DNA from: an uncultured Pseudomonadota bacterium
Lineage (GTDB): Bacteria > Pseudomonadota > Gammaproteobacteria > Steroidobacterales > Steroidobacteraceae
NCBI GenBank assembly: GCA_903938365.1
Contig: CAJACZ010000022.1
Span: 1 to 38,026, forward strand
DNA: 38,026 nucleotides
Direction: 5' to 3'
In this document: in pieces, positions 27,157 through 36,647 of the stretch
Numbering within the stretch: the stretch's first letter is position 1
How the letters are laid out: each line of letters opens with the position of its first letter
The notes under the pieces: model-generated
The model's database searches: none
The model's input: the letters and a program-made list of their open reading frames with translations, nothing else
What the model was told of the DNA's origin: nothing
Translations under genes and position numbers: made by a program

Positions 27157-27911
27157 GCACGGTGCTGCTCGGCGTCGATGTCGGCGGCTCCTCGATCAAG
27201 CTGGCGCCGGTGGACGTCGAGCGTGGCTGCCTCGCGGGTGCCCTCGAGACCCTGCCCCTGCCGCAACCCTCCACGCCGACCGCCGTCATCGAGGCCGTGT
27301 TGTCCTCCGGCTCCGCGCGCCTGACCCAAGGGCCGCTCGGGCTGGGGTTTCCCTCGGTGATCAAGGCGGGCAGGGCGCTGACTGCCGCCCACGTGCATCC
27401 CTCCTGGATCGGCGCCGACGCGGGCAGTCTGCTGCAGTGCGCCTCGGGCAGGCCCTGCACGGTGCTGAATGATGCGGACGCGGCGGGCATCGCCGAGATG
27501 CGCTTCGGGGCGGGCCGCGGCCTCGAGGGGGCGGTATTCGTGCTGACCTTCGGCACCGGCATCGGCTCGGCGCTGTTCATCGAGGGCCGGCTCCTGCCGA
27601 ACACCGAGCTGGGCCACCTGTCCATCCCGGGCATCGATGGAATGGATGCCGAGCAGTACGCGTCCGCGCGGACCCGGACGCGGCTCTCGCTGGGCTGGTC
27701 GGAGTGGGCGTCACGGGTGAACCGCTACCTCGCCGAACTGCAGCGCCTGGTCTGGCCCGAGGCCATCATACTGGGAGGCGCCGTGAGCGAGCACTTCGAA
27801 GAATGGGGTCCTTACCTCGACTCGCCGGCCCGGATCCTGCCAGCGCAGCTGCGCGTCCAGGCCGGGGTGATCGGCGCGGCGCTCGCGGCCGCGGCTCGCT
27901 ACACTCCCTGA
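27153..27911 (+). CDS. ROK-family polyphosphate--glucose phosphotransferase (polyphosphate glucokinase)
   Basis: 'LLGVDVGGSSIKLAPVDVERG', 'LGLGFPSVIKAGRALTAAHVHPSWIGADAGSLL', 'VLNDADAAGIAEMRFGAGRGLEGAVFVLTFGTGIGSALFIEGRLLPNTELGHL'; GTGA overlap with potI. Confidence 0.85.
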   Translation: MSTVLLGVDVGGSSIKLAPVDVERGCLAGALETLPLPQPSTPTAVIEAVLSSGSARLTQGPLGLGFPSVIKAGRALTAAHVHPSWIGADAGSLLQCASGRPCTVLNDADAAGIAEMRFGAGRGLEGAVFVLTFGTGIGSALFIEGRLLPNTELGHLSIPGIDGMDAEQYASARTRTRLSLGWSEWASRVNRYLAELQRLVWPEAIILGGAVSEHFEEWGPYLDSPARILPAQLRVQAGVIGAALAAAARYTP

Positions 27912-27913
27912 GC

Positions 27914-29110
27914 GTGCCGCAACTGGCGCGGGCGGAACCCATCTTGCGCAGCAAGCTTCCCGACGTCGAAACGACGATCTTCACCGTGATCTCCCGGCGT
28001 GCCGCCGAGACGGGCGCGCTGAACATCGGCCAGGGCTTCCCCGACTTTCCGGTCGATCCGCGGCTTCTCGAGGCGGTGTCGGCGGCGATGTCCGAGGGTC
28101 GCAACCAGTACGCACCGGGAGACGGTGTGCCTGAGTTGCGCGAGGTCATCGTCGACAAGCTGCGGCAGGCGCACGGCGTCGTCGCGGATCCCGGCTCCGA
28201 GGTCACCGTCACCTGCGGTGGCACCGAAGCCCTGTTCTCGGCGATCCTGGCCACGGTGTCGCAGGGCGACGAAGTCATCGTGTTCGACCCGGCTTACGAT
28301 TCCTACGAACCCGCGGTGCGTCTGGCGGGTGGACGCTGCCTGCGGCTGGCGCTGCAGGCGCCGGGTTTCCGCATCGACTGGCAACAGTTTCGCGCAGCGC
28401 TCACTGCCCGGACGCGCCTCGTCATCCTCAACAATCCGCAGAACCCGTCCTGCGTGGCGCATTCGCGCGCCGACCTCGATGCGCTGGCGGAGGCGATCCG
28501 CGACCGCGACATCCTCGTGCTCGCCGACGAGGTGTACGAGCACGTCGTGTTCGACGGCGCACGCCATGCCTCGGTGACCGCCCATCCGGAACTCCGCGAG
28601 CGCAGTTTCGCGGTGTTTTCCTTCGGCAAGACCCTGCATGCCACTGGCTGGCGCGTGGGCTATTGCGTGGCGCCGGCCGCGCTGTCGCGCGAGTTCCGCA
28701 AGGTGCACCAGTTCAATACCTTCACCATCGCAACGCCGCTGCAGCATGGGATCGCGCGGTATCTCGCCGCCCATCCTGAATCCTGGCGCGGCCTCGCGGA
28801 CTTCTTCCAGCGCAAGCGTGACCTGCTGACCGGCGCTCTGGCGGGCAGTGGTTTCGCACCCCTGCCGGCGAGCGGGACCTATTTCCAGCTCGTGGACTAT
28901 GCGGCCTTGTCCTCCGAGCCCGATCTGGCCTTCTGCGACCGGCTGATCCGCGAAGCGGGAGTCGCCGTGATTCCGCTCTCGCCGTTCTACGAGGCCCGTC
29001 CCCGCCTGACCCTGCTGCGGCTCTGCTCTGCGAAGCGCGACGAGACGCTGCTCGAGGCCGCGCGGCGTCTGCAGGTTTTTGCGGCGCGGCTGCGGCAGGC
29101 TGCGCCATGA
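27914..29110 (+). CDS. Class I/II PLP aminotransferase, YbdL-like (methionine / glutamine transaminase type)
   Basis: 'SKLPDVETTIFTVISRRAAETGALNIGQGFPDFPVDPRLLEAVSAAMSEGRNQYAPGDGVPELREVI', 'LVILNNPQNPSCVAHSRADLDALAEAI', 'FAVFSFGKTLHATGWRVGYCVAP'; GTG start. Confidence 0.87.
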   Translation: MPQLARAEPILRSKLPDVETTIFTVISRRAAETGALNIGQGFPDFPVDPRLLEAVSAAMSEGRNQYAPGDGVPELREVIVDKLRQAHGVVADPGSEVTVTCGGTEALFSAILATVSQGDEVIVFDPAYDSYEPAVRLAGGRCLRLALQAPGFRIDWQQFRAALTARTRLVILNNPQNPSCVAHSRADLDALAEAIRDRDILVLADEVYEHVVFDGARHASVTAHPELRERSFAVFSFGKTLHATGWRVGYCVAPAALSREFRKVHQFNTFTIATPLQHGIARYLAAHPESWRGLADFFQRKRDLLTGALAGSGFAPLPASGTYFQLVDYAALSSEPDLAFCDRLIREAGVAVIPLSPFYEARPRLTLLRLCSAKRDETLLEAARRLQVFAARLRQAAP

Positions 29111-29129
29111 GCAAGCGCCGGACGCTGCC

Positions 29130-29906
29130 GTGACGCTGCGGGTGACGCTCCTGCAGCGGCCGCTTGCCTGGGAAGATCCGGCGGCCAACCTCGCGGCGTT
29201 CGACGCGGCGCTGGATCCGCTGGCGGGCGGCACGGACCTCGTGGTGCTGCCGGAAATGTTCACGACCGGCTTCAGCATGGATACCGCCGGGCACTGCGAG
29301 GACGAGTCCGGGCCCGGCGTGCAGTGGCTGCAGCACAGCGCCCGCCGCCTCGATGCGGCGGTCGTCGGCAGCGTGATGACCCGCGCCGGGGGCCGGCACG
29401 TCAACCGGGCATGGTTCGCACTGCCGGATGGTCGACTGTTCCACTACGACAAGCGCCACCTGTTCCGGATGGGCCGTGAGCACGAACACTTCGATCCGGG
29501 GAGCAGCCGGCTCGTGGTGGAATTCCGCGGCTGGCGCATCGCGCCGCTGGTCTGCTACGACCTGAGGTTTCCGGTCTGGAGCCGCCGTTCGCCCGACTTC
29601 GACTACGACCTGCTGCTCTATGTCGCCAACTGGCCGGCGCGGCGCTCCTTCGCATGGCAGTCATTGCTGGTGGCGCGTGCGATCGAGAACCAGGCCTATG
29701 TGGCCGGCGTGAACCGCACGGGCACCGACGGCCTCGGCGTTGGCTACGCCGGGCACAGCGCCGTGCATGATTTCCTCGGGGCCACGCTGGCGGGCGCCGC
29801 AGAGGTGGCCACCTCGGTCACCGCCGGGCTCGACCTCGCGGCCCTGCGTGGCTTCCGCGCGGGATTCCCCGCTCAACTCGACGCCGACCGCTTCACGATT
29901 TCCTGA
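29130..29906 (+). CDS. Nitrilase-superfamily omega-amidase (YafV-like)
   Basis: 'LVVLPEMFTTGFSMD', 'FHYDKRHLFRMGREHEHFDPG', 'IAPLVCYDLRFPVWSRR', 'LLLYVANWPARRSFAWQSLLVARAIENQAYVAGVNRTGTDG'. Confidence 0.87.
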   Translation: MTLRVTLLQRPLAWEDPAANLAAFDAALDPLAGGTDLVVLPEMFTTGFSMDTAGHCEDESGPGVQWLQHSARRLDAAVVGSVMTRAGGRHVNRAWFALPDGRLFHYDKRHLFRMGREHEHFDPGSSRLVVEFRGWRIAPLVCYDLRFPVWSRRSPDFDYDLLLYVANWPARRSFAWQSLLVARAIENQAYVAGVNRTGTDGLGVGYAGHSAVHDFLGATLAGAAEVATSVTAGLDLAALRGFRAGFPAQLDADRFTIS

Positions 29907-29919
29907 TGGTGACCCACCG

Positions 29920-31095
29920 ATGAAAAGAGAAACCCGAGTCAATCATCCGCCGCGTGTCGAGGTGCCGGCGGACAACCGGCCGCTGACGATGCCGATCTAC
30001 CAGAACGTGAAGTGGGAGTTCGAGAGCATCGAGGACACGCTGCAGGCGTTCCGCGGCGAGCGTCCAGGGTTTTTCTATTCCCGCGCCGGCAATCCCACCG
30101 TGCGGCAGCTCGAGATGCTGCTGGCGGAACTCCAGGGCCGCGAGGGCTGCCTCAGCTGCGCCTCGGGGGTCAATGCCGTGACCCAGGCGCTCGTGTCACT
30201 GACGCGCGCCGACGACCACGTGCTGTGCTTTGCCGAGAGCTACGGCCCGTCCCGCCAGGCGATCCGCCGCATGCTGGCGCGTTTCGGGGTCCGCCACACG
30301 ATGCTGTCCATAGACGACCTCGCGGGCGTCGAGCGCGTGCTGGCCGCCGAGCCCACCCGGCTCGTGTTCTTCGAAAGCCCGACCAACCCGGTCACCAAGA
30401 TCGCCGACATCGCGGCGATCACGCGACTGGCGCGCGCGCACGGTGCGCTGACCGTGCTCGACAACACCTTCGCCGGGTTCCACCAGCACGGCCAGTTCGA
30501 CGTGGACGTGTTCATCCACAGCCTGACGAAGTACGCCGCGGGCACCGGCGACGTGATGGGCGGGGCGGTGATCGCCAACCAGTCCGTGCTTGCGCAGATC
30601 CGGCCCGACTGGGATCTGTTCGGGGCGCAGCTCGACCCGCATGCCGCGTTCCTGTTGATGCGCGGCATGAAGACCTACTTCCTGCGCTATCGCGCGCAGT
30701 GCGCCAGTGCGCAGGCCGTGGCCGAACTGCTGGCGGCCCACCCCGCGGTGCGCAACGTGCGCTACCCGGGGCTCCCGTCCCATCCGGCTGCCGCCCTGGC
30801 GCGATCGCAGATGCAGGAGTTCGGCACGGTGGTCACCTTCGACCTGGTGGCCGGGGCCGAGGCCGGCCGGCGCTTCACCGAAGCCCTCGAACTGTTCGCC
30901 TGCACGGCGAGCCTCGGCTCGACCGAGTCGCTGGTGATGCCTCCGCAGCTGATGCGGCCGCGCGACTTTACTCCCGAACAGATGGCGTGGTCCGGCCTGG
31001 CGGAGGGTACGACGCGGCTGTCGATCGGGCTGGAGGACATCGCCGACCTGCAGGCGGACCTCCTGCAGGCGCTGGCCGTCGCTGAAGCGGCCTGA
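29920..31095 (+). CDS. Cys/Met metabolism PLP-dependent enzyme (cystathionine gamma-lyase/synthase or O-acylhomoserine sulfhydrylase family)
   Basis: 'FFYSRAGNPTVRQLEMLLAELQGREGCLSCASGVNAVTQAL', 'TRLVFFESPTNPVTKIADI', PLP Lys in 'DVFIHSLTKYAAGTGDVMGG', 'RLSIGLEDIADLQADLLQAL'. Confidence 0.88.
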   Translation: MKRETRVNHPPRVEVPADNRPLTMPIYQNVKWEFESIEDTLQAFRGERPGFFYSRAGNPTVRQLEMLLAELQGREGCLSCASGVNAVTQALVSLTRADDHVLCFAESYGPSRQAIRRMLARFGVRHTMLSIDDLAGVERVLAAEPTRLVFFESPTNPVTKIADIAAITRLARAHGALTVLDNTFAGFHQHGQFDVDVFIHSLTKYAAGTGDVMGGAVIANQSVLAQIRPDWDLFGAQLDPHAAFLLMRGMKTYFLRYRAQCASAQAVAELLAAHPAVRNVRYPGLPSHPAAALARSQMQEFGTVVTFDLVAGAEAGRRFTEALELFACTASLGSTESLVMPPQLMRPRDFTPEQMAWSGLAEGTTRLSIGLEDIADLQADLLQALAVAEAA

Positions 31096-31122
31096 GGCCG
31101 GGCGGCCGGGGGCGGCCGGGAC

Positions 31123-31169
31123 AGCCGCTGCGCTCAGCGGCCGCGCTGAGCCGCTGCGCTCAGCCGCCG
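31123..31169. repeat. Short tandem duplication with hairpin potential in the convergent intergenic spacer
   Basis: AGCCGCTGCGCTCAGC at 31123-31138 and 31149-31164 (26-bp period); perfect 8-bp stem GCTCAGCG-gccg-CGCTGAGC at 31132-31151. Confidence 0.7.
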
Positions 31170-32896
31170 GCGGGCCCGGAAGACGGGCCGCGGGCCGGGT
31201 GATAGGGGAGCACCTCGAGGATCTCCCCGGCTTCCACGCGCTGCTGGACATTGCGCCAGAAATCCGGCGTGAGGATGTCGCCGTGCACGCGCATGAAGGC
31301 GCTGCGCTGCGCATCATCGAATGACAGGAAGTTGATGAAGGTCTCGGGGAACACGTCGTTGTCGGCGACGTAGAACCAGGCCTCGCCGCGCATCTCGTCC
31401 TCGTCGTTCGAGGCCTCCGGGATGTCCCGGAAGCGGCACTCGGTGACCTGGCAGAGCTCATCGTAGTCGTAGAAGATCACGCGGCCGTGGCGGGTCACCC
31501 CGAAGTTCTTCAGCAGCAGGTCGCCGGCGAAGATGTTCGAATGGGCCAGGTCGCGGATCGCCTGGCCATAGTCGAGCACGGCCAGTTCGGCGGCGTCCGC
31601 GGGTGCCTGCCGCAGGAAGAGGTTCAGCGGCACCATGCGCCGCTCGATGTACATGTGGTCGAATATCAGGTCATCGCCGTCGGCGTGCACCGTGCCCGCG
31701 GTCTCGCTGAAGAGCTCCTCGAGCAGCGCGTCCGTGAATCGCGCACGCGGGAGCCGGACCCGCTTGAATTCCTGTGCGTCCACCAGCCGACCGGCGCGAT
31801 CGTGCTTGAACACGAAGCGGTACTTGTCGAGCACTTCCTGGCGCAGCACGGTTTTGGGCGGCGGGAAGCGGTCGCGGATGAGCTTGAAGACCACGTCCAG
31901 CGAGGGCAGCGTGAAGCACACCATCACCAGGCCGCGTTCGCCGGGTGCGTGCGCGAAGAGATCGTCCGACCTGTCGAGGTGCGTGACGATCTCCCGATAG
32001 CGCTCGGTCTTGCCCTGCTTGGCGCGACCCAGCACGGTGAACAGTTCGCTGACCGGCTTGCGCGGCAGGAGCTGGCGCAGGAAGGCCACGGCTTCCCCCA
32101 CGCGCTCGAGATCGACGTGGAAATACGAACGGGTGAATCCGAACACGACGCTGACGTCGTTCTCGTCGAGCATCACCGCATCGACGATCAGGCCCTGGTC
32201 GGTGTTCTTGAGTGCCAGCAGCAGCGGGCGGACGGTGTCGCCGGCGGTGACCCGGCCCACCACGTAGGCACGCGTGCTCTGGAAGAACACCGGGCGGATG
32301 AGCTCGATCCGGTCCACCGCCTGCTGCGCACCTGCTGCGCGCAAGCCACTGACGATGCCGCTGGTGACATTGCCTACGGTGCGTTCGAAGTCGATCCAGG
32401 GGCAGCGGAAACGCAGGTCGCCGAGGATGTCCTCGACGAGCAGCTGCAGGCTGCCCCGGTTCACGTAGGCATGGGTGATGGACGAGAAGTCGATACCCGC
32501 AAGCGGATCGAGCTCCGTCGCGACGAATTCGAGCCCGGGCGCAACGCCCACCGTGCCGAACAGCCGGCGGCTGATCGAGCTGAAGAAGGTCTTGGTGAAC
32601 TGGCTGTCCGGCTGTTCGCGGATCTCGGTGGCGAAGATCTCGCGTGCGCTGCCCCACAGGGCCGGGTCACAGGCCTGCTCGCCCAGCAGGAGCCGCAGGC
32701 GGGCCACCGTCTGGCCGACGCAGCGGTCGTAGAGCTCGATGCGCTCGACCGCGTCCGCCTGCCCGCCGTGCCAGTCGCGCGCTTCGAAGCGCCCCGCGGC
32801 GCGGCGGGTGATCGCACGGAACTCCGAGTTGTAGCCCGAGAATGCCTCGACGATCTGTCTGGCGCATTCCCCTGCAAGTGGAGTTCCGGCGGTCAC
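31160..32896 (-). CDS. aceK: Isocitrate dehydrogenase kinase/phosphatase
   Basis: 578 aa; 'GKTERYREIVTHLDRSDDLFAHAPGERGLVMVCFTLPSLDVVFKLIRDRFPPPKTVLRQEVLDKYRFVFKHDRAGRLVDAQEF', 'LNLFLRQ', 'DYGQAIRDLAHSNIFAGDLLLKNFGVTRHGRVIFYDYDELCQVTECRFRDIP'; GTG start. Confidence 0.96.
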   Translation of the reverse strand: MTAGTPLAGECARQIVEAFSGYNSEFRAITRRAAGRFEARDWHGGQADAVERIELYDRCVGQTVARLRLLLGEQACDPALWGSAREIFATEIREQPDSQFTKTFFSSISRRLFGTVGVAPGLEFVATELDPLAGIDFSSITHAYVNRGSLQLLVEDILGDLRFRCPWIDFERTVGNVTSGIVSGLRAAGAQQAVDRIELIRPVFFQSTRAYVVGRVTAGDTVRPLLLALKNTDQGLIVDAVMLDENDVSVVFGFTRSYFHVDLERVGEAVAFLRQLLPRKPVSELFTVLGRAKQGKTERYREIVTHLDRSDDLFAHAPGERGLVMVCFTLPSLDVVFKLIRDRFPPPKTVLRQEVLDKYRFVFKHDRAGRLVDAQEFKRVRLPRARFTDALLEELFSETAGTVHADGDDLIFDHMYIERRMVPLNLFLRQAPADAAELAVLDYGQAIRDLAHSNIFAGDLLLKNFGVTRHGRVIFYDYDELCQVTECRFRDIPEASNDEDEMRGEAWFYVADNDVFPETFINFLSFDDAQRSAFMRVHGDILTPDFWRNVQQRVEAGEILEVLPYHPARGPSSGPAGG

Positions 32897-32909
32897 CCTC
32901 GCGGTTCCG

Positions 32910-34217
<1,308 letters not shown>

Positions 34218-34357
34218 ATCGATGTGTACTCCGTTTTCGGCCTCGCAGCCGGTCGTCGGCTGCGCGAAAGGCCGAGCGGATCCTAGCACAGGGCGCGGTT
34301 CCGGGCCCCGCGGGGAGCGTCCGCTGGGCGGGGAGGGGCTGCTGCCGGCGGCTTCGC

Positions 34358-34363
34358 TACAAT
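34358..34363 (+). promoter_or_regulatory. Putative -10 hexamer TACAAT 7 nt upstream of aguA ATG (leaderless arrangement)
   Basis: GCTACAAT-gggcgcc-ATG; no close Shine-Dalgarno; the hexamer contains part of the alternative ATG at 34362. Confidence 0.4.
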
Positions 34364-34370
34364 GGGCGCC

Positions 34371-35507
34371 ATGAGCCTCACCCATGAGTCGACACCCGCC
34401 GCGGACGGTTTCCGCATGCCCGCGGAATTCGAGCCGCATCGTGGCTGCTGGATGCTGTGGCCCTCGCGACCCGACAACTGGCGCGAGGGTGGCCAGCCGG
34501 CGCAGCGCGCCTTTGCCGCCGTGGCCGCGGCCATCGCCCGGTTTGAGCCCGTGACGGTGGGCGCAACGGCCGCGCAGTACGAATTTGCGCGCGCACTGCT
34601 GGATCCGCGGGTGCGGCTGGTGGAACTGTCGAGCGACGACGCCTGGATGCGCGATGTCGGTCCGACCTGCGTGGTCAACCGCCGGGGCGAGGTGCGCGGC
34701 GTCGACTGGCATTTCAACGCGTGGGGCGGCCTGCGTGGCGGCCTGTATTTCCCCTGGGACCAGGACGAGCTGGTCGCGCGCAAGGTGCTCGAGGTCGAGG
34801 GACTGGACCGCTACCGCGCGCCCTTCGTTAACGAGGGCGGCGCGATCCACACCGACGGCGAGGGCACGCTGCTGGTCACCGAGCAGTGCATCCTCAACCG
34901 TAACCGCAACCCGCAGCTCACCGGCGCGCGCATCGAAGAGCTGCTCAAGGCCTATACGGGCACCCGCGAGGTGATCTGGCTGGGGGACGGCGTGTTCAAC
35001 GATGAGACCGACGGCCATATCGACAACATCGCGTGCTTCGTTGCGCCGGCACAGGTGGCGCTGCTCTGGACCGACAACCCTCGTGACCCGCAGTACGCGG
35101 CTTCCGCGGCGGCCTACGAGCGGCTCATGGACGCGCGGGACGCGCGGGGCAGACGCATCAAGGTGCACCGCATGCCCATGCCCGGTCCGCTCTACATGAC
35201 CCGCGCCGAGGCGGCCGGGGTCCTGACCCGCGCCGGGGCCAAGCCCCGGCACGCGCGCGAGCGACTGGCGGCCAGCTACATCAATTTCTACGTGGCCAAT
35301 GGCGGTGTCGTTGCGCCGCTGCTCGACCCGCGCACCGACAAGGCGATGCTTGCGCGGCTGCGGCGCCTGTTTCCCGGACGCGAGGTCGTCGGCGTGGCGG
35401 CGCGCGAGATCCTGCTCGGCGGCGGCAACATCCACTGCATCACGCAGCAGATCCCGCTGGGGCGGCCGCGTGCTGCCGGCGCAGCTCCCGCAGCACGATC
35501 ACGCTGA
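34371..35507 (+). CDS. aguA: Agmatine deiminase
   Basis: '[26 protein letters not shown]', '[32 protein letters not shown]', '[28 protein letters not shown]', '[21 protein letters not shown]', catalytic '[15 protein letters not shown]'. Confidence 0.95.
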   Translation: MSLTHESTPAADGFRMPAEFEPHRGCWMLWPSRPDNWREGGQPAQRAFAAVAAAIARFEPVTVGATAAQYEFARALLDPRVRLVELSSDDAWMRDVGPTCVVNRRGEVRGVDWHFNAWGGLRGGLYFPWDQDELVARKVLEVEGLDRYRAPFVNEGGAIHTDGEGTLLVTEQCILNRNRNPQLTGARIEELLKAYTGTREVIWLGDGVFNDETDGHIDNIACFVAPAQVALLWTDNPRDPQYAASAAAYERLMDARDARGRRIKVHRMPMPGPLYMTRAEAAGVLTRAGAKPRHARERLAASYINFYVANGGVVAPLLDPRTDKAMLARLRRLFPGREVVGVAAREILLGGGNIHCITQQIPLGRPRAAGAAPAARSR

Positions 35508-36609
35508 GCCCGGCCATCCCCGCGGCGCAGCACACGAACAGCGTCCGGTAGCCCACGGAGCCGACCAGCAGGCCGGCTGCCGCGACGCCCAGCGAAATCC
35601 CGAAGAACAGCGAGGCGGCGAACAGCGCGAGAGCCGTGCCACGTTGCGCCGGCGCCATCTGGGTGGCGAGCGTCGTGAGCGTGTTGTGCAGCATGTAGTA
35701 GCCGAAGCCCGCCAGCAGCGCGCAGGGCGCTGCGACCCCCCAGTGCGGCACGCTGGCCAGCAGCACCCAGGCACCGGCGACGGACAGCGCACCGGTCAGG
35801 GCGAGACCGGCGGGGCGCAGGCGCGGGATCAGCCGTGCCGCGGCCAGCGCGTAGGCCAGGCCGCCGACCCCGGAGAGCGCCACGATGCCGGCGGCAGTGG
35901 AGACCGCGAGTCCGAACCTTTCGTGAAGGTAGGCGGGCAGGAAGCTCAGCGCCGAGAAGCTGAAGGCACCCTCGAGCGTCACCGCGACCAGCACGACGCG
36001 CGCCATCGGCTGGCGCAGCACGGCGAGCAGGTCCGCCAAGTGGTGCGCGCGCGCGCCCTTCCTGCGGCCCTTCTCGGCCCGGACGGCGGGATCGCGCGAG
36101 ATCCTGAGCCCCGCAAGCAGGAAAATGACCGCGAGCAGCCCGAAGCCCGCACGCCAGCCCCAGAAGTCCGCGAGCAGGCCCGAGGCCCACTGTCCCGCGA
36201 TCATTCCCGTGAGCGAGGCGGTCATCAGTCGGGCCAGCACGAGTTGCCGCTGGGCCATGGGGACCGTATCCCCCACCCAGGCGAGGACGAGCGGGATGAT
36301 GCCCGCGGAGCAGGCGGCCGCCACCACGCGTGCCACGACCAGCGCATCCAGGGTCGTCGCGAACACCGCGAGCACGTTGCCCACGGTGCAGCCGATGGCG
36401 GCGTAGCCGATCACGCGGCGCTTGCCATGCCGGTCGGCGAGCGGCCCGTAGAGCAGCTGCAGCAGGCCGTAGGTGAGCGCGTACCAGGAAACGGTCTGCG
36501 AGGCGCGTGCGACGTCCACGCCGAAGTCACGCGCGAGCACGGGGAGCAGGGGGTCGCAAGCGCGCAGCATCGCGCTGCTGGCAAAGGCCGCGGCGGCGAG
36601 CGTGAGCAA
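35440..36609 (-). CDS. MFS transporter
   Basis: 12-TM-like; '[80 protein letters not shown]'. The start is uncertain (TTG at 36609, or CTG overlapping the upstream TGA at 36651). Confidence 0.88.
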   Translation of the reverse strand: MLTLAAAAFASSAMLRACDPLLPVLARDFGVDVARASQTVSWYALTYGLLQLLYGPLADRHGKRRVIGYAAIGCTVGNVLAVFATTLDALVVARVVAAACSAGIIPLVLAWVGDTVPMAQRQLVLARLMTASLTGMIAGQWASGLLADFWGWRAGFGLLAVIFLLAGLRISRDPAVRAEKGRRKGARAHHLADLLAVLRQPMARVVLVAVTLEGAFSFSALSFLPAYLHERFGLAVSTAAGIVALSGVGGLAYALAAARLIPRLRPAGLALTGALSVAGAWVLLASVPHWGVAAPCALLAGFGYYMLHNTLTTLATQMAPAQRGTALALFAASLFFGISLGVAAAGLLVGSVGYRTLFVCCAAGMAGLSVIVLRELRRQHAAAPAGSAA

Positions 36610-36647
36610 CGCCGCCCGGGTGGGCGGTGCCGCAAGGGTGGGTGTGT

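Noticed and set aside
29130-29906. Assignment as AguB (N-carbamoylputrescine amidase) to complete the agmatine pathway
   Set aside because: Motifs (MFTTGFSM, YDKRHLFRM, CYDLRFPVW) and the partner aminotransferase fit YafV-type omega-amidase better.
34218-35435. N-terminal extension of the icd ORF (841 aa total)
   Set aside because: Upstream part is antisense to aguA and has no domain; Icd begins at the ATG at 34217 with an SD-like GGAG.
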